Assembly: GCA_022592435.1 (NCBI GenBank)
Contig: JABYQS010000042.1
Location: 1 to 64,000 of the forward strand
Direction: 5' to 3'
From: Cerioporus squamosus
Lineage: Eukaryota; Basidiomycota; Agaricomycetes; Polyporales; Polyporaceae
DNA length: 64,000 nucleotides
Below are positions 31,588 to 44,338 of this stretch, piece by piece. The notes beneath the pieces were generated by a model. The model saw only the letters and a program-made list of their open reading frames with translations. It had not been told where the DNA came from and did not search any database. Both the position numbers and the translations under genes were made by a program. Each line of letters starts with the position of its first letter. Within the stretch, counting starts at the first letter, position 1.

Positions 31588-33746
31588 TTACATCATCGCC
31601 TGCAACACACCCTGTACAACCTCCTCCTGCCTGGCCAGCCACAGCCCAAACGCCGGCGTCCTAAGCCATCGCTCGTAGAACTCACGTTGCTTGGCGCTAC
31701 TCTTGAACGGAAGGGGCGACCCGTGCGCCTTGAGTGATGCGAAGAAGGCTACATCATGAAAAGGCTTCAATCTTGGTGGTGTCGCAAGGTTGGATCGAGA
31801 CTCGCTCGGTGTAGGAATCAGAGTCTGGAGGTATCGTTGGAGAGGCACCAGCAGCGCGTTGGTGCGCGAGCTGAAGTGTTGGCGGAGCGCTTCAGACGCT
31901 TCACGTTCTGCAGGTGGGGAAGATATAGCGACGAAGTTGTCAGTAGCGCAGTCGGAAGACATACTGCTTCGTTCCGACCCTCGACATGCTTGCTCGAGCT
32001 GCTTGAGAAGCGCATGATCTCGCGATATATAGCGCTTGTGGGTAGACCTCCATCCCGGTGAAGGGCCCACCACGATCCCGGTAAGCGTGCCAACCTTCTT
32101 CTCTTGCCCGCTGATTATTACTTCCTGGTAAGCTGTCGTCCAACTACGGCAGTGCGAAAGCTTACGACTGTTGTCGCCCCAGACTCAGGACGTTCGGCCA
32201 GTGTTGACATGCCCTTTCGAAGAACGGGTTCGTTACACCAAGGAGCAAGCCCGCTTTCGGTGGTCTAGGGTTGACCAATGCTGTGTGATCGGCGTCGTGT
32301 ATTGTGAAGAATGGTCGGAAGTCCCCTGATAGAGGTATCTGGATAAGTCCGTCAGCATTGTCGTCGAGGGCGTAGGGTGGCATTATTTACTGGGCGTATG
32401 AGGTCCCGTAACCACCACACCGCGGTGCTTGTTACGGACGGTGACGGGCCGAAGATCAGGATCGGTTCGCTCATGACGACGCATTCCCATATAGACCATA
32501 GATGTGTGACAACAACCTCTAAATGATCGAGTATTGGTGGGCCAACTGGACATATCGAGGCCAGGATCTACACCGCTGTGAGTAGGTACTACATGTCATC
32601 TCGGTCCGACTCACCTGAATGTCCGTTTCGCTAGTTCGGCCAGGCGGTAGCGCAGACATGGATTGTTGCGTCTCTATGGCCGCCGGGATCTCCGCATGTA
32701 TCACGGTTCCGAGGAAGCCAAGTTCGACGTTGGTCCCGGGCGTAGGGTCTGACCTTCTTTTCCATTCGCATGAGGTACTCATCAGAAAGGGGAATGTGCC
32801 AAGGACTTACCAGCTGGCAATGTTATGACAAGCCGCTTCTAGCATGGGCCCGCCATGGCTCATGAAGGACGGTGCAAGTCTGGCAATGAGGGTATCGAAT
32901 AGTGAGGGGTATGCGAGGTGCGTCAAGATAACTATTGACGTCTGTACGCTAGCGTCAGTTTGAGATACTTGAAGTAGGCAGTTGGGCGCACCTGCTGGTA
33001 TCCGCGCTTCGAGAAGCGTCCTTCGTTCTGGTAAAACAAGAAAATCCGTATATGAACCCGTCAACAGTGGTCGGTCGGGAGCACCAATATCCCACTCCTC
33101 TCCCTCCACTGGTTCCCGTGGACGTATTCGAAAGGAGTGCGTCTGGGAACCTTCCTGGAAGTGAGAGGAGTCGGGGAAGGAGGAGAATGCACTACAAGGA
33201 ACGGGGTGAACGGGCCATCTCGCAGGAGAATGCATGAACGCACATATTCTCAGCTTCTGATTGGGAGAGACTCAGTGGAGGATATATGCTGGTGATCTTC
33301 GGACCGACTTCGAGGTCGAAGTTCACTGCGAGTTCAAGTTAGCACCGTACTCAGCCAAGCACTGTGGGCCAAGTATGAGTACCTGTGACCAATCCCATTA
33401 TCCACCTCCTCAACCTCGAGAGCTTCTCTGGACCCATTGCAAGGCCATCCAAGCTCAGTTGCGTCCTATGCATCGCAGTCCGCGGAAGTCGGGGTAAGGT
33501 GTTCGAGCGAGACAAGCGTCGGCGGGCCAACGGGGCATCAGTAGGAAGAGGTTTCTCCGTAAGATTGGGCGACGACGGTGACTTGAGCTGCCCATTCATA
33601 CTTGGGCTGCCGCCTAACCCGAGAGAAGCCTGCACAGTGCTGCCAGAACCCGAGATGCGCGCGAGCGGTCGGGGGCGCGCGCTGGGCGAGTCCGGAGGAA
33701 GTGAGAGGTCGGTGAGCCCAATGTCGACCTCGACGCTGTGGTCCAT
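31588..33746 (-). CDS. DENN domain protein of the DENND6/AFI1 type (Rab exchange factor)
   Basis: ATG 33746 starts MDHSVEVDIGLTDLSLPP, then a Ser/Pro-rich N-terminus. After an intron ending at CGCAG the conserved longin-like start appears: VNFDLEVGPKITSIYPPL and EAENIAFSSFPDSSHF with HSFRIR. Later exons give KRGYQQTSIVILTHLAYPSL, LWSIWECVVMSEPILIFG with PSPSVTSTAVWWLRDLIRP, and LLLGVTNPFFERACQHWPNV, all hallmark blocks of the DENND6 (FAM116) family. The last exon ends WLARQEEVVQGVLQAMM with a stop at 31588. DENN proteins activate Rab GTPases in endosomal traffic; the fungal relative AFI1 acts in polarity. The gene has many short introns and is tail-to-tail with mim1. Confidence 0.85.
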
Positions 33747-34229
33747 GGCAGTTTCGATGGTTCGATGTTCGAGAAAGAAGGGGTCGATGCTGCACCTTCG
33801 GGGAGGGGAGAGAAGAGGTTGTCGAGGACTCCACACGTGCCCTCGGAGTCGATGCGACGCGTTCATGCCTGTCTCCACCTTGAGAGCTGCCATCACCTGC
33901 AAGCATCCGTCTTGCCGGCCGTCACACAAGCTCAAGCTCTATCTCAGTGCGCCTCAACCGCGTTGCAGTATCGTCGTCATCATCGGCGAGATGGCAGGTG
34001 CGAACTACATGGGAGGGAAGAGGTACGCCGCAGTCGTCGGCATCATCTAGGCGGGCCAATCTCATCATACCCGCACCTCTCCTGGCCCATCGTTCCAGAA
34101 ACGCGGCGCGCGCAAGAGGTAAGGACGCGACAAGCAAGGCGCAAAGGTCGCATTTCGGGAAGAAACGTTTCGAAGTACTCCGGACGGGCTTGAGCAAGGG
34201 CGGCACAGCGAGAACGAGCAAGCCTCAGT
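33747..34229. other. Divergent intergenic region
   Basis: It separates the DENN gene (minus) from the unknown gene (plus). A plus frame (33947-34441) is open through it but has no domain and low-complexity basic sequence. No firm call. Confidence 0.35.
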
Positions 34230-36277
34230 ATGCTGGGAAGGAACGACCAGAGATCTCTCTTGCGCACGCCAAGTGGCCTCAACGGGGATCCAAGCAAAGG
34301 TTCGAAAGGAGAGAGCACGACCACGGGCTCAGGTCACCCTTCGCCAGTCCGGTCGCCCGTGGTCGATCACCTCCGGTCCCCAGTTCGGCGTCCAGCCGCT
34401 CAAAGATTCTCAGAGCCCTCGATGCCGACAGCCGTCCGTGAATTTCCTCGCATATATGCGTGCGGATGTGCATATTGAACGTCTTGCGCAGCTGTGACAC
34501 AGCGCGAGCAGGTTCAAAGGATTCTCCAGATGCCAGATCTACTGGGACTGTCCGCAGTCAGGACGTGTCGGCGAGCCCCTTCACCCTCTGCCAAGTGTGT
34601 GCAAGGCATGCCTGATTGCGATGAGGCCTCTTCTACCGACGAGGTGAGTCTATTGCACTGTTCCACATCACCTTGTACTCACCGCTTGCAGAGCCGTCAT
34701 CCGCCTAGTTCATATCATGACATCTCCCCCCTCAGGAACGAGCAAGCGGTTTACTCTTCGTTGACCGGTCCACAAGGTGACCAGTGCGATACAACAGCCA
34801 TCGGGACACGCTAGAGCTCAGGCTTCCTTTGCAGCGCGTTTCGCAAGCCTGCCGATGCAAGCCATGGATCCGGGCTTCGTTCCCATGTATCTCGACAGCA
34901 GCCCGCTGGATGGTGCGCAAGGCTCCAGTCACGCCGAATGTTGGACCAGATCTCATTCACCCCCGGCTACCCAACTTGCTCTTGCTAACTCCATTGAACC
35001 GGCACGAGTCTTGTTTTACCCAGTCTCTGGCAACGTGGATTTGTCTCTCTCTCCTAGGCTCGCTTTACCCGGAACGCCCCCGCTTGCATCTCCGCGCCAT
35101 CAGCACTACCATCAAGTTGACACCTCGTTCTTCCGTTATTCGCTGGAGCCGGTATCGCCTCAATACCGGGTCGCAACAGAGAATTTACATCTTTCCACCC
35201 CATCCCATCTAGAGCTGCCGCCTCCTCTAGCCAGAGCTGAGTTCATATCTGATCTACCGACTCCTCAGTCCTGGGTGATGGAGTCGATGGAGTCACCACT
35301 ACCACCATCAGATTGCTCTGGATTTTCGTGGAATGCAAGCTCCCGTCTGCCAGAGTCGGTTGACGTTCCTCAAGCCAGCTACACTATGTCGCCTGACAAA
35401 GCTCTCATTGAGGAACCGCCGTTCGGAGAACACGACGACGATGCTTCTGACGGTTCTGTCTATTCCTCGCTCGGAGGCTGCGCGGACCCCATGTTGCTCG
35501 ATGAAACCGAGTGGGATGGCGTGACATGGGATGCCGTCTGCTTGACCGACTTCTTGGGCGAACTCTTCGAGCATGCCGATCCTTGGAGTACGCTCAGTGG
35601 TCTGTTGGATCTGCCTCCTTTCCAGACGAGGCTTCCTCGTGCCGACCCAGATTTGTCAGAACTACTCCACGCCTCAGACAGGAGCGGCGTGGGCTACGAG
35701 GCGACCCCTCGATCCCCTGGTTGGCAAGACCTATCATCGCAGACATTGGCTCAGGATATTAGTGCATGCACTCCCCCGCTCTCTCCTGGTGCTGAGCCTC
35801 CCGGAGACGTACCTGCAGTTGACAGCGATCCTCCCTCTTCTGGACAAACTGCATATGAAGACACTCCTGAAGAAGTCACGACATACCTGCCGCGAGCCGA
35901 ATCCTTTCCAGTCCCAGCGATATCTCCATCGCCTGCAGAAATGCACGAAGTGACCGTTAAACCACCGCGAGTAACCTTCGGAGATCTATGTTCACCGAGA
36001 CCTACGCCCGAGGAGGATTTGGACGTCCGAAGCCCTGTGCTCGAAGAGAAGGTGCGTAACTCCAGGCCTTATGCGCGCATAGGTTGCGCTGACACGCTGT
36101 CCTCTCCAGTATGGTGACGACGGCTCCGAGCGTGGTGACGCATGCGTTTCAACGGTAGAACGTTGTGCAAGTGGTATCATAGAAATAGGAGCCCCGGAAG
36201 CTGGAGATCGTGATGTGTCAGTAGATGGCCCCTCTCTCTTCGCGGACGATGATGGTGTAGACTTAGACGAAGAATGA
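34230..36277 (+). CDS. Uncharacterised acidic Ser/Pro-rich protein with a Cys-containing segment
   Basis: A plausible model starts at ATG 34230 (MLGRNDQRSLLRTPSGLN) and splices at a GTGCGG...ACACAG intron (about 34461-34503) into RFKGFSRCQIYWDCPQSGRV with VCKACLIAM. The four cysteines could bind zinc but match no family I know. A further exon, then a long open stretch from about 34840, encode proline- and serine-rich sequence with acidic patches (GEHDDDASDGSVYSSLGG, EWDGVTWDAVCLTDFLGELF). A terminal intron (GTGCGT at about 36052 to CTCCAG) gives an end at 36277 (DDDGVDLDEE). The composition suggests a nuclear or regulatory protein, possibly with an acidic activation region. The 5' end is uncertain. 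Confidence 0.5.
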
Positions 36278-36659
36278 CTTTCATGTTGCTTGCAACCAGA
36301 TGAGCACTACGCACTGTACTTTGCCAGTTGTCTTGTAGAAGCTTGTAAATCATGGTCGTGGTACTTGGCGGACGAACTGCTGTCGCGTGATTGGCTGGGG
36401 ACACGACCGGTCACAGGCATGATGCTGGTCACAGCGCGCGATGCCCGCGCGCACGAGATCCGGCGATCACAGCGCGTTGGGCGCAGAAACACATGCCAGT
36501 CTTCTTCCCCGCCTTTAAGATCCCCGACCCCGCGCTCCTCGTCGCATAAGTCCTGCTCGCTCATTCGCTCTCTCCCCTTGTTCTTCTCCCTATCACCCCT
36601 TCATCTTTCGCCGTAACCCACACAGCGAATCCCCCGTCTCTACTTCCTTGTCGCCCAAG
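36278..36659. other. Promoter region of the acyl-CoA dehydrogenase gene
   Basis: A long pyrimidine-rich tract (about 36560-36655) precedes the start codon, as is common for highly expressed basidiomycete genes. No TATA box is evident. Confidence 0.45.
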
Positions 36660-38752
36660 ATGTCGAAGGAGTTGAAGGTCTTCACGCGCGAGGAGGTCGC
36701 ACAGGTGCGCAGCGTTGGTCCTGCGTTCGCCACAGAAACTGACTCCTATCAACCCGCCCACATAGCACAACAAGCCCGACGATCTCGTGCGTACAACCTC
36801 TCTGAGGTTATCACAGAAGTTGACCCCTGTTGCAATAGTGGATAATCGTGGACGCCAAAGTGTACGATGTCACGAAGTTCCAGAACCTACACCCCGGTGG
36901 TATCTCTGTGTTTCACGCAGAGGATATCGGTACGTTTCATCCCCATGTCACACCTTGCTCGAGCTCAACCCCAATTTGCAGCTGGTCAGGACGCGACTGA
37001 GGCTTTCTACGGCCTTCACCGGCATGAAGTGCTACTGAAGCCCCAGTACCAGCGTCTCCAGATCGGCGTCCTCAAGGACGAGAAGAGCGTCATCCATTCG
37101 GGGATCCCTGGCGAGCTGAGCAAGGTGCCCTACGCCGAACCCCTTGGCCTCACTCCGGGCTACCACAGTCCCTACTACAAGGACGTACGTCGCTCTGCAT
37201 CTTCCGGATGCAATTGTAAACGCTGACGCTCCGGTTGCATGTAGAGCCACAGAAGATTTCAGCGCGCCGCCCGGAAGTTCGTCGATGAGATCCTTACTCC
37301 GGATGCACTTGCGAGGGAAGAGGACGGCAAGCGGCCTAGTATCAGCGTCATTCATCAGATGGCGTAAGTTTGAACGATTCAATTGGTCGCACGCATGTCC
37401 TCACATTTTTGCAGTGAGGCAGGCATCCTTGCCATGACGATGGGCCCCGGGAAGCATCTCAAGGGCCGCACGCTGTTGGGCGGTGTCATCCAGCCTGAGG
37501 AGTTCGACCGCTTCCATGAGCTTATCTTGGCACAGGAGCTCTGTCGTCCGAATTGCCGTGGATACCGTGACGGGCAGAACTCTGGTGCTACTATCGGTTT
37601 ACCGCCCGTCATTCACTTCGGCCGCCCGGAGCTGCGCGACCGCGTCGTCGAGGAGGTCCTCTCAGGCAAGAAGTTCATGTCGCTTGCCATCTCTGAGGCG
37701 TTCGCGGGCTCAGATGTTGCGGGTCTGAAGACGACCGCGAAGAAGACCGAGGATGGCAAGTACTGGATCATCAACGGCACCAAGAAGTGGATCACCAACG
37801 GCACGTTCTCTGACTAGTGAGTGTCTTATTTCACTCTTCTTGATCAGCGCTGACGTATCTGGTCCAGTTTCACCGTCGGCTGCAAGACGGACAAGGGTCT
37901 CACCGTCATTCTCGTTGAGCGCGGAGAAGGTGTCGAGACGAAGTCGATCAAGACTTCGTACTCCACGGCAGCGGGCACCGCGTACATCACCTTCGAGAAT
38001 GTCAAGGTGCCTGTCGAGCACACGCTGGGGCCTGAGGGCGGAGGAGTGTTCGTCATCCTCAGCAACTTCAACCACGAGCGGTGGGCCATGTGCTGCGGCG
38101 GCGCGCGCAACATGCGCGTGATCGTCGAGGAGTGCCTGAAGTGGGTCAACCAGCGGAAGGCGTTTGGCAAGCCGCTGCACGCGCAGGCGGTCATCCGGGC
38201 GAAGCTCGCGGACATGATTGCCAAGACGGAGGCCGCGCAACATTGGCTCGAACACATCACGTACCAGATGCAGCACATGGACTACAAGCAGCAGGCCCAG
38301 CTGCTCGCAGGGTGAGTCTTTCACGGTCGATGCATCTCAGAAGTGCCGCGTTTGTGTTGACATCCTGTTTCCCAGGCCCATTGCGCTGCTGAAGATGTTC
38401 ATCACGCGCTCCGCGCAGGACATCGCACGCGACGCTGTCCAGATATTCGGTGGTCGTGGGATCACGAAGACGGGTATGGGCAAGCACATCGAGCACGTAC
38501 GTACCCTGCACGGTTATCTGTCTTCCGTGCAGACGCTGACCCTGCTTCTGGGGTTCTGTAGTATCATAGGACCGTGCCATTTGACGCTATCCTCGGCGGA
38601 GGTGAGTAAACTCTGGCATCTTCGGCGTCGATTGTGCTGGTTCTGACGCTGACTGTTCTTCCTCGCGTCTGTGCACTACAGCGGAAGACGTCCTGGGCGA
38701 CTTGGGTGTGCGGCAGGCGATCAAGGCGATGCCGAAGAACGCAAAGCTCTGA
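36660..38752 (+). CDS. Cytochrome b5-acyl-CoA dehydrogenase fusion protein
   Basis: ATG 36660 starts MSKELKVFTREEVAQ. The N-terminal domain is a cytochrome b5 fold with WIIVDAKVYDVTKFQNLHPGG (first heme His) and FYGLHRHEVL (second). An acyl-CoA dehydrogenase follows: helical part (EAGILAMTMGPGKHLKGRT, EFDRFHELILAQELCR), the flavin/substrate loop FMSLAISEAFAGSDVAGL, KYWIINGTKKWITNGTFSDY, then FNHERWAMCCGGARNMRVIV, QRKAFGKPLHAQAVI, and the terminal QIFGGRGITKTGMGKHIEH followed by YHRTVPFDAILGG. About eight exons with short GT-AG introns; stop at 38752. Such fungal fusions are thought to oxidise acyl-CoAs with electron transfer through the fused heme domain; chain-length preference is unknown. 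No organelle leader is clear. Confidence 0.88.
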
Positions 38753-40039
38753 TCGTTCGCCGTTCCTCGTTCATCGTTGGAAGAGGGATCCAGCACGTAG
38801 GATACTGTACTCGAAGCTGTATATTACCGCATCCTATCTTATTGGACCACAGGAGTCTTGGATACTGTTTCGGGAATCGCCGAATGTGTCGGGACGTTTG
38901 GGCGGTCGGTGTGGTTAAGTCCGGTCGCTACGGATCGCCATGGCCATCCACACGGTTTGATCGTATGCCATGGCCTATAGCAGGCCTCGAGTAACACCGA
39001 AGGGTTACATGAAAAGAGTTGAACTTGGTATATGAGACGCGTCGGGCGAGCGGTCGATCGTGGTGGAAAGTGCGCTCTATCGTCCTCATGTCTCCACACA
39101 AGCGCTGTTATAGACTCGTATGTTACGGAGGTTTGAAGGATTGATACATCGAGTTTTAGGCTACATAGACATTGCATAGCCCTTAGGCTATACCACAGGT
39201 TTCAGTGCCTCCGGTCCAGGGCACGTCGAGCGTTTATTTTGACTCAGATGAGATTTAGTCGGATCTGGTCCTCGCCGTTTACTTATTTGTGGAGGCACAG
39301 GAACCGGGCGAAGAAGTCAAGAACCTGTACATGCTAGCAGCGTGAGACGAGGCTGTAGGCGCTGCCTGAGTGTCTCTCAGCCGCGCTGCACATTTCTCTG
39401 GCTTCACGGCCTCAAAGGTATATTGAACTCTTCCGACTGGACGCCTCTTGCGGTGTAGCTAGATGTCCATGGGCCGTCTGCAAAGTGTCTGCAAGAACCT
39501 GGGTTGTGAGGACTATGTAGTTAGTCGCCGCCGCCCGCGGCCACGACGGAGCAGGATCGGTGCTTAGTCAGCGGTGGGCGCCAAAGAAGCGCAAACAAGC
39601 CCCCGGGAGTGGCAGCCGTTTTGTGTCTCGAACACCGCAACCTTCTTCTCCATCCACCACCACCACGACCCCCCCCCCTCCTCGTCTCGTCGCGTCCCCT
39701 TGTACACACGACATCGCCGACCGCCACAGTCGGCACAAACTGCGCTCTCTCTACACTGTAAATCTCTGGACTCGGAGGAAGTGTCAGTAGAGTCTGTCTC
39801 ACACCTGTAACACTACTTGTAAGGCCTGCCACCGTGTGGTGTCCTACGCTGTCATCTCTGCATGTATCTGACCACACGTCCTGTCATGTTGCGCCCCCTT
39901 CATCCTGTCTCGTCGGTACACACCAGAACGAAGAATTTGTTCTGCATTACCTTGACCGCCTGCCCTCGCTTGCAGCATACGCCTGCAGCACGCCCACAAT
40001 CACCCAACCGGATCTACAGTCTAAGTGACAGGACCAGCA
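38753..40039. other. Intergenic, no gene seen
   Basis: About 1.3 kb with no supported gene. Pyrimidine-rich runs (39640-39700, including eight or more C) lie upstream of the RRM gene. Small frames on both strands lack domains. Confidence 0.5.
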
Positions 40040-41614
40040 ATGCCCCCCGCTGACGACGATTTCGACATTTACGGAGAGGACGACGGTTTCGGCACCGTGA
40101 AAGAGGTCGACGAGGTGAGTGTTGCTTTCTGTCTCGGGGGACAAGGGAGAGGTTGTTGGCATGCAACTGACGCTTGTCATCATCAGGGACAGGATGAGTA
40201 TCAGCCACCTGCTGAGGAGAAGCAATCGTCAGAAGGCCCCGCCCACTCTCCTGTAGTTGGCGAGAAGCGGCTAAGAGAGGACGACGAGTCTGAGCAACAG
40301 GAGCCACAGAACGGTAGCGTTCACAGGTCGGAGTCTTCCTCAACCCCCACGCCCTCTGCGCAGAACAACGGCACATATAGTGGCGGCCAGGCGAACGGTG
40401 CTGCCGGGTCGGGCGCTGGTGGTGGCGCCGGTGGCAATGGCCAGTTCGACGCGCTGTACATTGGGGAACTGCAATGGGTCTGTACTCTCAATGTCTTCTC
40501 GAGCCATGTATGCAGTATATCTGAGACGGTCGATGTATGCGCTCTGCGCTCGTTTCTTTTACAGTGGACGACTGATGAGGACCTGCGGAAAGTCGCGCTC
40601 AACCTTGGAATCAACATTGACCACAAGGACATCACGTTCTCGGAGCACAAGGTGAACGGAAAGAGCAAAGGGTGAGTCTCGTACATCCGTTCCTGGGGAG
40701 TGACTATATGCGTCGTTCACGGCCTCTGACCGTCTTCCATGCATGTAGAATCGCGTATATTGAGTGCCACAGTGCCGAAAATGCGACGACCCTGAAGAAC
40801 TGGTTTGACAACAAGTACGTATCGTCGGTCTATCGCACGATGGGTCGGTAAACTTACATTTGGTGACGCAGTGATTTCCAAAACCGTCGAGCCACGGCGA
40901 ACCTCAGCAGCTCAGCACAGGGGAACCCATTCCGGACTCTGCCCAAAGGTACGTGGCCTCCCGATCCTCGACGTGTTCGCTCGTCTCCGCGCTGGAAGCA
41001 CAAAGTTGACACGAAACCACGGAACGCAGAACCACCCCCGCGCGAGCAACGCTACCAGAACAACGCCCAGGGCAACATGGGCCGTGGCGGAGGCAACTTC
41101 CGCGGGGGCATGGGCGGTGGCATGGGGATGAACAATGTGATGGCCAACCCCGTGCGCGGCGGCATGATGGGCGGCGGCATGCGTGGCGGCATGCCCAACA
41201 TGATGGGCAACTTGGGCATGGGGAACTTTGGCGGCATGGGCGCCGGCTTCGTTGGCAATACCATGGCCGGCGGCTTCGCGGGAGGTCGTGGCGGGATGAT
41301 CCCGCAGGGCCCGCGCGGAGGCGGAATGATGGCAGGCGGGGGCGGCTTCGGCGGACGCGGGGGAGGCATGATGGGCGGAATGGGTACGGCAGCTTGAGCT
41401 TCGCTTCTCGTGTTTGTGGACATGCATGTTGACTCGCGCTCTCTTATGTTCGCTTTTTCTTGTAGGCATGGGCATGATGGGCATGGGCGGCCGCGGCGGC
41501 TTCTCCGGTGTCCATGGTCACTTCAACCCCGCGTTCATGGGTGCCGGGGGCGGGGGCGGCCAGTTCGCCCAGGACGGCCCCCGGAAGCGGTTCAAGATGG
41601 AGGAGAGCGGGTGA
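40040..41614 (+). CDS. RRM protein similar to cleavage factor Im 68/59 kDa (CPSF6/7)
   Basis: ATG 40040 starts [18 protein letters not shown], the acidic N-terminus typical of CPSF6-like proteins. After a low-complexity linker, one RRM spans several exons: [57 protein letters not shown] and [20 protein letters not shown]. The tail is a Gly/Met/Arg-rich region ([18 protein letters not shown]) ending in [12 protein letters not shown] at 41614. In animals CFIm68 binds the CFIm25 dimer and sets poly(A) site choice; the RRM here keeps the relative order, but the Gly-Met tail differs from the animal RS tail. An RGG-type RNA-binding or phase-separating tail is likely. It is tail-to-tail with the SPT2-like gene. 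Confidence 0.78.
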
Positions 41615-42455
41615 CGGGCTCGGGCTTGACTCGGCGCGGACCGTCCGTCTCTCGTCTGGCTGTCTCCTTGCTCTGCCTTGCTCTGTGGACTGCGTGGTAC
41701 GCATATGAGTTATTGGGTACTGTACGACTTTTCCTCGTCCTCCATATACGCTGCCCCCCGTTCGAGCCAATTGCCCCCGACGTACTTATCGATCATGAAC
41801 GCCATACAGCACAACCATATATACATATCTTCCCCGTCGTCCTTTAAGTCAACGTCTCGTCCGTCCTCTCTCCTCCATCCGTACTTATGTCGCGCTTCGT
41901 CTTCACAATGTCCTGCTATCGCGAGTTGTCATCGTTCATGTAGTATATGGGCCACGGCTCACACCGGATCCCAAGCAACGTATTCCGCACCGCTCATGGT
42001 CCTGTCGGTCCGAGGCCCTTATGCGAGAGTGAGTGCATGTTCCCATATCATATTATCTTACAGTCGATGGCGATGTACAAGCGCTGTGCTTTGAAATGCA
42101 AGACGAGTGAATGTGTGAGGTCTACAGTGTGATGTCGAGAGGCGTCAGTGCAATAAGTGTGCGTGGTATGTGCGAGGATCGGGGACAGGATGATCAGCGA
42201 GACAGCTAGCGTGAAGAGCGTGCGGTGAGGAGCGTGTGAAGAGATGTCAAACGAGTAGCAGGACGCGGTGGCGGCAAGCGTACGGGGTCATAACGGGGAG
42301 GACTGGGACGGCCTGGCCTGGGTAAGGTCAACGGCCAATAGTGATAGTAATGAAACACTGCATATCGTAACATAGGCGGAAGTGGTAAGTAAAGACAGTC
42401 CGTCGAACGGAACACAACGAGAAGAGACCAAGGATTACCCACTAGTACGATGCGT
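41615..42455. other. Convergent 3' intergenic region
   Basis: It holds the 3' flanks of the RRM gene and SPT2-like gene. The minus frame stays open through to 42206, but it is read-through beyond the SPT2 intron; no separate gene is seen. Confidence 0.5.
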
Positions 42456-43921
42456 TCAGTAGTTCCCGCGCTTCTCCTTCTCCTTCTTGCGGCGCCGCTT
42501 CTCCTCCTCGTGGCGCCGCTCCTCCTCCATGGCCTCCAGGTCTTCCTTCTTCGCAAGACGCGCACTGGACACGGGCCGGTGAGCGTGGCGTTCACGGCAC
42601 ACGACAACGAGCGAGGGACTGACCTTCTGAGCTCCTCCTTCTCCACGTCGAACACGTCTGCCTCCATGTCTTCGTCGTCGCTGAAGACGTCACGCTGCAG
42701 GTACGAGGAGCGGTCCTTGCCGAAGAGCTTCCATATCTCGCTCCCGATGTCGTTGGCGGGTCCACCAGGCGCAGGGCGACGTCTCGCTGGAGGGGGGGAG
42801 ATGCTGGAAGAGGGCGAACGCCGTTTCCTCGGGATTGGCCTGCTCGCAGAAGCCGAGGAGGCCTTCGACGCGGAGGGGATTGGGGTGCGCGTGGCGCTGG
42901 GTACAGGCTTGGAGCTCGCAGCCTTGGATGCTGGAGTCTTCGCCGTGCTTGCAGCCTTTCCAGACGCGCTTGGGCCGGCTTTCGACGAGGAGATGGACGA
43001 TTTCGGCTGGGATTGGGATTTGGAGGGTCCAGATGAATACGTGCTGGGAGACGCGGAGCCGCTGGCAGCCTTCGATTGGCTGCCTGCACCGACCGCTGGT
43101 GTATTGGCACGGGACGTCGAGGCGGACGTGGCGGGGACCGTGGGCTTCTTCGGAGGGTCCTTCTTCGCCTTCCCGAACCAGTCATTGAAGTCCTTGGCAG
43201 ACTCGCCATCGAGAACCTTGCCCTGCCGCGCCTTCATGCGATCCGACACGATCTCGTCGATAGTGCGTGTGTCCCGCTTGTTCGTGTTGAGCTTGATGAG
43301 CTTCGCCGGCTCCGCAGCCAATCGCTCGCGGACGGACTGGACTTTGCCCGGAGAGTTCTGGGAGGACGACGCAGAGAGCGTCGTCGTCGTGATGTCCACT
43401 GCGCCGCCGGGCAGTCGCCTCCCCGACTTGTTGTACCCACCCCCTCCGACCGCCGACCGACGGCCAGAACTGCGGCCGCCCCGGAGCTCCGCCTCCAGGC
43501 GCCGTTGCCGTTTCTCTTCACGCGTGAGAGCGTTCGAGGACCCGGGTTCGTCGTCGTCGGACGAGGAGGGGTGTCTGCGCTTCCCCGAGCCCGAGACGGG
43601 GTATCCCTGGCCGTCCCTGGCCCTCTTGGGTCCGTGCAGGAGGGCATCCCGCTGCTGCTCCTCCCGCCGCTGCAACTCCCGCTCCTTGGCCTCCCGTTCC
43701 CGCTCCTGGCGCTCGCGTCGTTCCTGCTCACGTTTCTGCTCCTCGAGCCGCTTGAGACGCAGCTTTGCCTCCTGCTCTCGCTCCCGCCGCTCCTTCTCTT
43801 CGATCTCCTTCCGCTTCTGCTCCTCTCTGCGCTTGCGTTCTGCCATGGCTGATTGGACGGCCTCCTTGGCCTGCTGGGTTTGGGTGGCACTGATGGCCAT
43901 GAGGGCCTGCCAGCTCGTCAT
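42456..43921 (-). CDS. spt2: SPT2-family histone chaperone/chromatin protein
   Basis: ATG 43921 starts MTSWQALMAISATQTQQA. A long charged Lys/Arg/Glu coiled-coil (RKRREEQKRKEIEEKERR and following) precedes Ser-rich linkers. The C-terminus holds the conserved SPT2 domain: SEIWKLFGKDRSSYLQRDVF then SDDEDMEADVFDVEKEEL. A 59-nt intron at 42623-42565 joins this to SARLAKKEDLEAMEEERRHE and a basic end RRRKKEKEKRGNY with TGA at 42456. SPT2 binds H3-H4 and helps restore nucleosomes behind RNA polymerase II. Without splicing, the frame would run on to 42206 with unrelated residues. The protein size (about 470 residues) is larger than yeast SPT2 (333). Confidence 0.88.
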
Positions 43922-44329
43922 GATGGTGCAGCTCTAGTGTTGGACAGAAATAAGATGCGCCGAGAGGCCGTCCAAGAGAGATAGAGAGAGAACACAGGGC
44001 GAGAGAGAAGCAGAGGAGATGAGAGCAGACGATGAGTACTTAGGTGCTTGGAGAGCGCCTACTGTGCCGTACTTGCAACGACGCTGTTTGGCCCTGTTGT
44101 CGCACTGCCACCTCATCCGACGTTTGCCCGAGTCGCCCGATTGTCCTCGCGCATGCCATGGTCGACCGAGTGCTTTCTTCGTCTTTCGTTCTGCCTGGCA
44201 ATGCAACGAAACACCCCCTATCTGTGGGTCTCTTAATGTCAAAGTCACCGAGGTCAACGAGCCATATCAAGACGTTGTCTCGACGTTCAACCAAACGGTA
44301 TTGAAGAAGTTCCCCGCTTGCCGCCACTG
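43922..44329. other. Promoter of SPT2-like gene and pre-insertion flank of the MULE
   Basis: It joins the SPT2-like start (43921) to the left target-site duplication. A plus frame (44019-44648) runs across into the element; it has no recognised domain and is not called. Confidence 0.4.
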
Positions 44330-44338
44330 CATCGATGG
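44330..44338 (+). repeat. Left 9-bp target-site duplication of the MULE
   Basis: CATCGATGG directly precedes the element and is repeated exactly at 48096-48104. Nine base pairs is the usual length for Mutator-like elements. Confidence 0.85.

Noticed and set aside
42206..42455. C-terminal continuation of the SPT2-like frame
   Set aside because: The residues do not match the family; the intron at 42623-42565 gives the conserved SPT2 C-terminus and a stop at 42456.
42450..43937. 495-codon plus-strand frame over the SPT2-like gene
   Set aside because: It is the antisense shadow of a highly charged, low-complexity coding region; it has no domain or intron structure.
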